From Opitutus sp. GAS368 (GTDB taxonomy: Bacteria; Verrucomicrobiota; Verrucomicrobiia; Opitutales; Opitutaceae): 64,000 bases of DNA. Made by a program: the position numbers and the translations under genes. The notes under the pieces were generated by a model, which saw nothing but the letters and a program-made list of their open reading frames with translations, was not told where the DNA came from and made no database searches. The first letter of the stretch is position 1. Every line of letters begins with the position of its first letter. Below, in pieces: positions 6,822 to 15,200 of this stretch. The DNA lies in the NCBI RefSeq assembly GCF_900104925.1, contig NZ_LT629735.1, positions 3,207,001 through 3,271,000 on the forward strand. The letters are read 5' to 3'.

Positions 6822-7615
6822 ACATGAAAACGAGATCCATTCTTGGCGCCGTGATGTGCTCCCTCTTGTTCCGGGGAATTGCCTTCGCGCAACCCGAACC
6901 CACCGCGCAGGAGATCATCACTCGGGCCGATGAGGTAAGAAACCCGAAGGAGCCGTTCCAGGTGACGATTCAACTTGCCGAATACATCAACGGGACCGCC
7001 CGGAACGATGTCACTCTGACGCTCTTCTCAAAGCGGGCCGGAGCCGCGGAACGGTTTCGCAACCTCGTGCGTTATGCTGAGCCCGCGCGGGACCGAGGAA
7101 AGAGTGTCCTGATGGACGGCACGGTCATGTGGTTCTACGACCCGGCCTCGAAGACGAGCGTCCGCATTTCGCCCGAGCAGCGACTCGTGGGTCAGGCCTC
7201 CCAGGGCGATGTCATGACCGTGAACCTGGCAAGGGATTACTCGGCCAGGTTGATCGGGTCGGCGGAGGGCGAGGCCATCCCGGACGCCGACAAAGTCGTG
7301 CGGAACTGCTGGCATCTCGAGCTATCCCCGAAAGACAGCGACGCGATCTATGCCAAGGCTGAGTATTGGGTCGAAAAGGATTCGTTTCACCCGGTCAAGG
7401 GGAGGTTTTATTCCGACAGCGGACGGCTGCTGAAGATCACCTACTACCATCGCTACGAGAAGCATCTGGGAGCAGAACGGCCGGCGGAAACGATCATCAT
7501 CGATGCCGTAAATTCCAAGCTCGTTACGACAATGGGTTTTCAGGGTTATCGCGGAATGGAGATTCCGGACAGTTGGTATCAACGCGAATACCTGCCGCGG
7601 CTGAAATTGGAGTGA
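6818..7615 (+). CDS. LolA-like outer-membrane lipoprotein-sorting protein
   Basis: A 265-residue secreted protein with a signal peptide ending near GIAFA-QPEP (about residue 25). The mature part fits the LolA-like group of outer-membrane lipoprotein-sorting proteins, with AQEIITRADEVRNP at the start, VLMDGTVMWFYDPASKTSVRISPEQRLVGQAS in the middle, and YWVEKDSFHPVKGRFYSDSGRLLKITYY later. These fold as an open beta-half-barrel that carries hydrophobic cargo through the periplasm. Its overlap with the permease gene and with the following outer-membrane protein gene (start inside its stop) argues that all act as one trans-envelope export path. Confidence 0.85.
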   Translation: MNMKTRSILGAVMCSLLFRGIAFAQPEPTAQEIITRADEVRNPKEPFQVTIQLAEYINGTARNDVTLTLFSKRAGAAERFRNLVRYAEPARDRGKSVLMDGTVMWFYDPASKTSVRISPEQRLVGQASQGDVMTVNLARDYSARLIGSAEGEAIPDADKVVRNCWHLELSPKDSDAIYAKAEYWVEKDSFHPVKGRFYSDSGRLLKITYYHRYEKHLGAERPAETIIIDAVNSKLVTTMGFQGYRGMEIPDSWYQREYLPRLKLE

Positions 7616-9018
7616 TGCGAACCCTTGTCGCAGCGTGTGCGTGTGTTGCGTTCTGCCCAGGCCTTGGGGCGCGCGCAAGCGGCGCGGACGATCCGGGTTC
7701 GGACTTGGACGCGATCCCCACGAGTGTCTTCAACGCCAAACCGCCGACGGCACCCGCGTTGCAGGCCACCCGCACTGAGAGCCGGGTTTTTCTGGAAAGC
7801 GCGCTGACGACCTGGAGGAATCGAAGCAATCTCCTGGTGCCGGCGCCAAACGTCCAACCCGGCTATCAGGAACGGCTGAGCCTGGATGCGTCGTATCAAT
7901 GGAAGGCAACCGACGCGCTCCGGTTCAGCCTGAGCGACCGACTCAACGCCTTCGCCGGCGATGCGATCTCGTGGCCAAGTTCCGGCAGTCTGCGCAATGA
8001 CCTGCGCGAGGCATTCGCCTCCGACGAAGTCGCTTCGCAGACATACGTGGAGGTCGGGAGGATCAATCTGAAGAACGGACCCGCCCTGGGATATAATCCG
8101 ACCGATTTCTTCAAGGCGCGCGCACAAGTAAATCTTGCGTCGATTGATCCCTCGGCGTCGAAACAAGACCGGCTCGGTGTTTTGATGATATATGGCCAAA
8201 AGCTTTTGGCCGGTGGAGCCTTTACCGTGGCTTTCGCCCCCGGGGTGCGGCACGTGACGCGGCAGCTCACCGGCGCTCCCGCCCCCTTCGATCCCCTGTT
8301 CGGGCAAACCAATTCCTCTCCGCGCTACCTGGCATCGTTGAGCTGTGATCTCGCGGGCTTGAACCCGCAGGTCCTCCTGTTTCACGACAGCGTCGGCACC
8401 CATCTCGGCGCCAGTTTGAGCCGTGTCATGAGCAACAATGTGGTGATGTATGCCGAATGGTCCGGGTGCGAGGAGGGCACCCTGAGCCGTCGTGCCATCG
8501 CATTTGGAGAGGCGACCGGGAGCATTCCGTCCGGCTCCCCGGTTATTCCGCAGTTGTCCACCTCGGAGGGGTTTCAAAATGACGCGGCGGTCGGAGTATC
8601 CTGGACCAATAGTTCCAGGATGACACTTAACGTGGAGTTTCACTATCATCAGTCTGGTTTCACGCGCCGCGAATTCGACCAGTGGATCACCTTGGGTCGG
8701 TCGCATACACAGCTGGCCGCCGAGCTGTGGTTTGTCCGCGTATATGCTGCGGATCAGGCGGAACCGCTGATGCAACAACAGATCTTCGCGCGATTGGATT
8801 GGCAGGATGCGTTCTTGAAATACCTGGATCTCGGGGTGGTCGGTTTCATCAATCCATTCGATCGCTCAACGCTGGCGCAGCTCTCGGTGCAATATGATCT
8901 GTCGAAGCACTGGACGCTGGGGTTTTATGAAACCGCCGCCTTCGGTTCGTCAAATCAAGAGAAAGGCAGCATTCCTTGGGCGAAGAATTCGGCCTTTCAA
9001 ATCATTCGATACTTTTGA
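7615..9018 (+). CDS. Putative outer-membrane beta-barrel protein of the export operon
   Basis: A 467-residue protein with a signal peptide (MRTLVAACACVAFCPGLGARA). The rest has alternating hydrophobic and polar strands and ends in IIRYF; a terminal Phe is typical of outer-membrane barrels recognised by the BAM machinery. No conserved catalytic motif is visible. The start ATG at 7615 overlaps the preceding stop (TGATG), so translation is coupled. A longer in-frame start at 7366 would overlap the LolA-like gene and lacks a signal peptide, so it was rejected. Given its neighbours it probably receives or passes on whatever the ABC/LolA-like proteins transport. The exact family was not recognised. 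Confidence 0.75.
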   Translation: MRTLVAACACVAFCPGLGARASGADDPGSDLDAIPTSVFNAKPPTAPALQATRTESRVFLESALTTWRNRSNLLVPAPNVQPGYQERLSLDASYQWKATDALRFSLSDRLNAFAGDAISWPSSGSLRNDLREAFASDEVASQTYVEVGRINLKNGPALGYNPTDFFKARAQVNLASIDPSASKQDRLGVLMIYGQKLLAGGAFTVAFAPGVRHVTRQLTGAPAPFDPLFGQTNSSPRYLASLSCDLAGLNPQVLLFHDSVGTHLGASLSRVMSNNVVMYAEWSGCEEGTLSRRAIAFGEATGSIPSGSPVIPQLSTSEGFQNDAAVGVSWTNSSRMTLNVEFHYHQSGFTRREFDQWITLGRSHTQLAAELWFVRVYAADQAEPLMQQQIFARLDWQDAFLKYLDLGVVGFINPFDRSTLAQLSVQYDLSKHWTLGFYETAAFGSSNQEKGSIPWAKNSAFQIIRYF

Positions 9019-9097
9019 CGGGGGGGATTGCGTGGGCGGCACTCAAATCACGGGGCGACCGGATTCCCGCCGGTTGCCGTTGCTTCGGGCCGCGTGA

Positions 9098-9400
9098 TCA
9101 GTGCTGTCTTGACGAGGTGAAACGGGCCAAGGGAGGAACCGCCGGCACTTCCGGGATGAATCCGGTGCGGTTGCAGCAGTCGCAATAGACCAGCAGGCCG
9201 GACTTCCCGTCATAAAGCATTCCCGCGCCCTCGCACCAGGGGCACGGGGTTTTCCCGGCGGGCGGTTCGCTGGCGCCGAACAGGATCGCCTTGTAGCGGC
9301 GCCAGAGCGCCGCCAGGCCGTTCTTTGGCTCGTGTAACACTCCGCTCGGCATGGCTGTAGGGGGTTGGGTTTCGGGTTTGGCCGCGGGCGGGCTATTCAA
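9098..9400 (-). CDS. Small protein with a paired-Cys zinc-ribbon motif
   Basis: A 100-residue protein with a Pro-rich N-terminus, a short basic/aromatic stretch LAALWRRYKAILFG, and a four-cysteine motif CPWCEGAG ... CDCCNRTG. This resembles half of a DnaJ-type CxxCxGxG zinc finger. It may bind one zinc ion. The start at 9400 overlaps the end of the protease gene by 8 bp on the same strand, so the two are likely translated together. An internal ATG (residue 17) is an alternative start. No function is assigned. Confidence 0.6.
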   Translation of the reverse strand: MNSPPAAKPETQPPTAMPSGVLHEPKNGLAALWRRYKAILFGASEPPAGKTPCPWCEGAGMLYDGKSGLLVYCDCCNRTGFIPEVPAVPPLARFTSSRQH

Positions 9401-11921
9401 GGGAGAAGCTGTCGCGGAAGCTGTTCAGTGCGGCGGCTAGTTCCCCGCGACTAAGGGTGTCGCTGGGCCGGAACTGGACCGTGCCCGGATTCAGGAACAC
9501 GGCCGTGAGGAAACCCTTGTTCAACGCGATCTGGGCGTAGCCGCGCTGGTCAGCCGGGATGTCGGCCAGGTCGGCGACGACGAAGCTGTTGCCGTTGGCA
9601 TCGGTCGCGGTCACGGCGGTGCCGGCGAGCGCCCGGGCCTGCGCATCCTGGCCGAGAGCGCGGACGAGCGCGACGGCAAGTTCGAGGCGGGTGATGGTGT
9701 TGTTCGGCAGGAATGAGCCGTTCACGGGTGCGAGCAGGCCGTCCACGCGGTAGTCGAAATGCCGCAGCGTGGCGCCTTGTGCGGTGATTGCCGCCGCAAG
9801 CGGCTGCAGCGAGCCCGTTGCGTCGGGGAACGTCGCGCCGTTGACGGCCTGGCGGAGCGGCGTGTTGATCGTCATGGCATCGGCGAAATCGGCGCGCGTC
9901 ACGGTCCACCACGGGCGGAAAGTGTTGTCGCCGAAAGTGTCGAGATAGCGGTGCTTCAGCGCATGGATGATTTCGCTCTCGTAAGGAGTGCCGGCGATGT
10001 CGGATACGGGCGGGAGGTTGAAGGTCGTGCGGTCGATGAAGGTGTTGACCTGATCGGGCAGCGCGAGCGCCACCGGCGAAGTGGCTTGTGGGACGGCGGC
10101 GAGGCCGCGGGCGCCGCGCACCTCGACCACCCAGTCGCCCGGGGGCGGGCTGACCACGCGCACGTAGCGGCGCGGCGTGTCGGTGACGAAGAGCACGCTG
10201 CCGGCGTTGGAGTAGGTGTGGCCGTCCGGACTGTAGAGCCGCAGGATCAGGATGTTGCCGAAGAGCGTGAGGTCGGTGTTGCCGTATTGGATGGCGACCT
10301 CGAGCAGGTCCGTGCCGGAGGAGATGGTGAAGTGGCGGGCGTTGGAGCTGTCGGGTCCGGGCGTGGCTGTCGGGCTGTAGGCGATGGTGAAGGTCTCGGT
10401 GGGCGCCTTGGTCGTGGTGACCTGGGCATTGTAGCTGGTGCGGGCAAGCGAGGCATAGGGTTTGGACAGGTTAAAGGCGTTGTCGACGGCAGCCCAGGCG
10501 TTGACGTAGCCCGCGCCGACTTCCCACTCGGCATAACCCGGCATGGCCGTGGCGGTGTCGACCAGGATCTGCTTCACTTGGTCGGGGGTGAGCAGCGGGT
10601 TGGCGTTTAGCATCAGGGCGACCACGCCCGCGATGTGCGGCGTGGCCATCGAGGTGCCGGAGATCTGGGTGTAGAAGGGCAGGTAGGCCGGGGGAATCTC
10701 GGTGTCGCTGGTCAGGCCGTTGGCGACGACGTTGCTCGAGGAGCGAGTGGAAACGATGGCGGCGGTGAACTTGCCGGCATCGGTCGCGAACTCACGCCCG
10801 GTGCCGGGCGCGGTGACCGTGGGCGCGTTGAAGTCGTCGTTCGGATCGGAGTTCGCCAGACGCTGATCCTTTGGCACGCCGCGCGACGAGAAGCTCGCAA
10901 GCCCGCCCTCCTTGGTGCCGGCGGCGACGCCGATGACCCATGGCGCCTTGGCGTAGGGGTTCATCGTGTCGGGCGCGGGGCCGTTGTTGCCGGCAGCGAA
11001 GACGACGGTGATGTTGCGGTCGTGCGCGGTCTTGGTGGCTATGTTGATGGGGTCGGCCGGGTCGAACGCGCCCGTGCCGCCCCAGGAGTTGGAGATGACG
11101 CGGATGTGGTAGCGCGGCTGGTTGGCGAGCGACCACTCGAAGCCACCCAGCGCCGCAAGGATGAACTCCACGGCGCCGGAGCCGCAGCCGATGAGCCTGG
11201 CCCCCGGGGCGACGCCGCGGTAGAGCCCGCCGGAGCGAACCCCCGAGCCGCCGACGATACCGGCGCAGTGCGTGCCGTGGCCGATGTGGGTGTCGGTGTT
11301 GGGCACATTCTCGACGAAAACCAGCGGCGTGAAGCCATAGAGCGAGGGCGCAAGGCCCAGCGCCGAGGAGGTGGCCTGGTCCGCGACAATCTGGACGTTC
11401 TGGACGACATGGTCGCCGAACATCAGGTCGGCGTGCGTGGCGTCGATGCCGCTGTCGTTTATGACCACCGAGAAATCTCCGCTGCCGAAGACCGGTGTGC
11501 CGCCGTTGGCGAGGGTGAGGGCGGGGTCGGACTGGAGCTGGTCCACGCCGGTGAGCACCCGCGCCTCATGCATGTAGTAGTTCAGCGGGTCGTTGGCCCA
11601 GATCGAGCGGACCGCGGGGTTGCCGGCCAGGGCGTTGACCTGCGCGACGGTGGCGTTGACGGCGACCATGCCGAGGGTGGGAAGGGTCTGGCCGGTGGTG
11701 AGGCCGGCGGCGCGCAGGGCATCGAGATGCGTGGTGGTGAGACCGCCATCAACATTGTTGAAGGCAACGATGACGGTGCCAACGGAGTCGGTGGGCAGCA
11801 GGGCAGAGGTTTTGGCCCCCAAGGAAGGCCCCAGGGTGGCGGCGGAGGCGGTGAGGGACAGGCACAGGCCGGCGCACCAGAAAGCGCAGACGAGTGCCAA
11901 GGATAATTTTGAGAGTTTCAT
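9393..11921 (-). CDS. Subtilisin-like (S8) serine protease with C-terminal S-layer-homology-like repeats
   Basis: An 842-residue secreted protease. The signal peptide ends near LTASA-ATLG. The catalytic triad is visible: D156 in VVINDSGID, H215 in IGHGTHCAGI, and S424 in SGTSMATPHIAGV. The oxyanion Asn is in AAGNNGP (about 312). An inhibitor-like propeptide region precedes the catalytic domain (about 45-110). A beta-rich P-domain-like segment follows (about 500-640). From about 655 come three S-layer-homology-like units: TVTRADFADAM, TITRLELAVALVRALG and TLSRGELAAALNSF. The SLH-like tail may anchor the enzyme to the cell surface. It is a plausible client of the type II secretion system at 42-55 kb. 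It is followed by the overlapping small zinc-ribbon gene. Confidence 0.9.
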   Translation of the reverse strand: MKLSKLSLALVCAFWCAGLCLSLTASAATLGPSLGAKTSALLPTDSVGTVIVAFNNVDGGLTTTHLDALRAAGLTTGQTLPTLGMVAVNATVAQVNALAGNPAVRSIWANDPLNYYMHEARVLTGVDQLQSDPALTLANGGTPVFGSGDFSVVINDSGIDATHADLMFGDHVVQNVQIVADQATSSALGLAPSLYGFTPLVFVENVPNTDTHIGHGTHCAGIVGGSGVRSGGLYRGVAPGARLIGCGSGAVEFILAALGGFEWSLANQPRYHIRVISNSWGGTGAFDPADPINIATKTAHDRNITVVFAAGNNGPAPDTMNPYAKAPWVIGVAAGTKEGGLASFSSRGVPKDQRLANSDPNDDFNAPTVTAPGTGREFATDAGKFTAAIVSTRSSSNVVANGLTSDTEIPPAYLPFYTQISGTSMATPHIAGVVALMLNANPLLTPDQVKQILVDTATAMPGYAEWEVGAGYVNAWAAVDNAFNLSKPYASLARTSYNAQVTTTKAPTETFTIAYSPTATPGPDSSNARHFTISSGTDLLEVAIQYGNTDLTLFGNILILRLYSPDGHTYSNAGSVLFVTDTPRRYVRVVSPPPGDWVVEVRGARGLAAVPQATSPVALALPDQVNTFIDRTTFNLPPVSDIAGTPYESEIIHALKHRYLDTFGDNTFRPWWTVTRADFADAMTINTPLRQAVNGATFPDATGSLQPLAAAITAQGATLRHFDYRVDGLLAPVNGSFLPNNTITRLELAVALVRALGQDAQARALAGTAVTATDANGNSFVVADLADIPADQRGYAQIALNKGFLTAVFLNPGTVQFRPSDTLSRGELAAALNSFRDSFSLE

Positions 11922-12225
11922 GGGATGGGGGCTTTTCCCAAGCAGACCATATTCGGCCGGGGTCAGGCATGGGGTGGGAACCCCGAAACGCCCCGGCTGC
12001 CACCTCCCGGGGCCTGCGGCCAGTGGAAGAACAGATTCAAGCGGCGCGCCGGCAATTTCTTTCGCGGAGCCGGGTGCGGCGCGCGGCCAGCACCGATTTC
12101 ATGCATTTTTCATGGGAACCGGTTTGTAGGCGGAACGCCGACAAGTGGCTGTGCGCGGCACCGACAGGATAATCAGCCCGGCGCCGATTATGGGGGGCGC
12201 GGGAAAAATCTAGGATGGCGGGGTT
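11922..12225. other. Intergenic region between the divergent protease and giant cellulase genes
   Basis: The 304 bp separate two divergent secreted-enzyme genes and must contain both promoters. GCCGGGG (11956-11962) and CCCCGGC (11991-11997) form an outer stem around an inner hairpin GGGGT-GGGA-ACCCC (11971-11984), within the leader of the minus-strand protease gene. A GATAAT (12168-12173) could be a -10 element for the plus-strand gene, but no convincing -35 was seen. No reading frame here looks genuine. Confidence 0.4.
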
Positions 12226-15200
12226 ATGAAATCACTCATTCGCACGCTCCTCGCCGCCACGGTCCTCGGGTTCCTCGCCCAGGCCGCGCGTGCCGTTGAA
12301 GCCACTTGGAACTACGCGGTGCAAGTCAGCGCCGCTGTGCAGGCGTCTCCTGCCAAAATCACGCTCACCTGGCCGCAGGACACGACCGCGACGCCGACGA
12401 GCTACACCGTCTACCGCAAGGCGCCCGGCGCCACCTCTTGGGGTTCGGGCACCGTGCTCGCGGGCACCGTCCTGACCTATGCCGACACCAGCGTCGCCGT
12501 GGGCACCGTCTACGAATACCAGATCGTCAAGAACGCCGGCACGTATTCCGGCTATGGCTACATCCAGGCCGGCATCAACGTGCCGCTGGTCGAGAACCGC
12601 GGGAAAGTCGTCCTCATCGTCGACAACACCTACGCGGCCAATCTCGCGGCCGAGCTTACGCGCCTCCAGCAGGACCTCGCCGGCGACGGCTGGACCGTGC
12701 TGCGCCACGACGTCAGCCGCACCGCCACCGTCCCGAGCGTGAAGGCGCTCATCCAGGCCGACTACACCGCCGACCCGGCGAACGTGAAGGCGGTCTTCCT
12801 CTTCGGCCACGTGCCCGTGCCGTATTCCGGCCAGCTCAACCCCGACGGCCACCCCGACCACGTCGGCGCCTGGCCCGCGGACGTCTATTACGGCAACATG
12901 AGCGGCACCTGGACCGACTCCACCGTCAACTTCACGCAGACGGTCAACACCGATCCCGTCGACGCCGCCCGCCTGACCAATCTCCCGGGCGACGGCAAGT
13001 TCGACCAGACGACGATCCCCGGCACCGTCGAGCTCCAGGTCGGCCGTGTCGATCTCGCCAACATGCCCGGCCGCACCACCTGGGGCGGCCCGGCCACCTT
13101 CCTCAGCGAGCAGGAACTGCTCCGCCAGTATCTGGGCAAGGACCACAACTACCGCGCCGGTCTCATGCCCGTGCAGCGCCGCGCCATCGTCGGTGACTAT
13201 TTCGGCATCCGCAGCGGCGAGGCGTTCTCGTCCAGCGCCTACGGCGCCGCGACGGCGTTCTTCGGCGCGAACAACATCACCAACCTCAACACCCAGTACA
13301 ACGACCAGCAGGGCGTCTGGGTGCCCGCGCTCGCGGCCGGCAACTACCTCTTCGCCTACGGTTGCGGCGCCGGCAGCTATCTGACCATCGCCGGCCTGGG
13401 CAACTTCGACGTCAATCACAACACCAACACGGTCGAGGTCGTCACCAACAACGTCCACGGCGTGTTCAACCTCGTCTTCGGCAGCTGGCACGGCGACTGG
13501 GACCACGAGGACGACGTCATGCGTTCGCTCCTCTGCACCACGACCAACGGCCTGACGGCGGCGTGGTCGGGCCGCCCGCACTGGTTCATGCATCCCATGG
13601 GCCTCGGCGAGACCGTCGGCTACACCGCACGGCTGACGCAGAACAACACCGGACTCTACCAGAACCAGATCAACAGCTCGGCCAACCTGATCCACGTCGC
13701 GCTCATGGGCGATCCCACGCTGCGCCTGCACGTCGTCGCCCCCCCGGGCACGCTCTCCGGCACGCTCGCCGGTTCCAGCGCCGCGCTGGCCTGGACCCCC
13801 TCGCCCGACACCGTGCTCGGCTATCACGTCTACCGCGCGACCTCGGCCACCGGCCCGTTCACGCGCCTGACCAGCTCGCCCGTCACGGGCACGACATTCA
13901 CGGATCCGTCCGCCCCCTCGGGTGCGACCTACATGGTCCGCGCCGTGAAACTCGAGACCTCCTCGAGCGGCACCTATAACAACGCCTCGCAGGGCGTCTT
14001 CTGGACCGTCGGCGGCGCGTCCGTCCCGGTTTCTGATACGACCCCCCCCACCGTCTCGCTGGCCGCGCCGCTCGCCGGCGCCACGGTCTCGGGCACCGCG
14101 GTTGCGGTCTCGGCCAACGCCGCCGACAACGTCGGCGTCGTCGGTGTGCAGTTCAAGCTCGACGGCAACAACCTCGGTTCCGAGGTCCTCGCCGCCCCGT
14201 TCAGCGTCACGTGGAATTCCACGCTGGCCGCCAACGGCCCGCACACGCTGAGCGCCGTCGCCCGCGACCTCGCCGGCAACACCGCCACCGCGACCACCGT
14301 GAACGTGAACGTCAGCAACACCGGCACCAGCACGACCTTCGTCTGGGTCGATGACGCCCTCCCGGCCGGCGCCTCCGGTTCCGGCACGGGTGGCGACACC
14401 TGGACCTGGGTCAGCAGCAACCCCACGCCGTTCTCCGGCACGAAGGCCCACCAGACCAACATCGCCTCCGGCCTGCACGAGCACTCGTTCAACTGGGCGA
14501 GCGCCACCATGCCGGTCGCGACCGGGGACAAGCTGTTCGCCTACATCTACCTCGATCCCGCCAACCTGCCGTCCGAAATCATGATCAGCTGGCAGGGCAA
14601 CAACTGGGAGCACCGCGCCTACTGGGGCTCGAACCTCATCACTTACGGCACGAACAACACCGCCAGCCGCTTCTACGTGGGCGCGCTGCCCGCCGCCGGC
14701 CAGTGGGTGCGCCTCGAAGTCCCGGCCAGCTCGGTCGGCCTCGAGGGCCAGACCATCACCGGCATGAGCTTCTCGCTCTACAACGGTCGCGCCACCTGGG
14801 ATTACATCGGCAAGGTCTCGGGCTCCGGCTCCACGCCGCCCGTCACCGACACCACCCCCCCGACCGTCTCGGTCTCCGCGCCCGCCAACGGTGCGACGGT
14901 CTCCGGTGGCAGCGTCGTCGTCACGGCCAACGCCTCCGATAATGTCGGTGTCGCCGGGGTGCAGTTCAAGCTCGACGGCGCCAACCTCGGCGCCGAGGTC
15001 ACCGCCGCGCCCTACAGCTTCTCGTGGGATTCCACGCTGTCTGCCAACGGCGTGCACACGCTGAGCGCCGTCGCGCGCGACGCGGCCGGCAACACGGCCA
15101 CGGCGACCAACGTCACGGTCACCGTCAGCAACGTCGTGATCGACACGACCCCGCCTACCGTCTCGATCACCGCGCCGGCCAACGGCGCCACCGTCACCGG

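Noticed and set aside
7366-7614. Upstream extension of the outer-membrane protein frame
   Set aside because: It overlaps the LolA-like gene entirely and would bury the signal peptide. The TGATG overlap at 7613-7617 is the better start.
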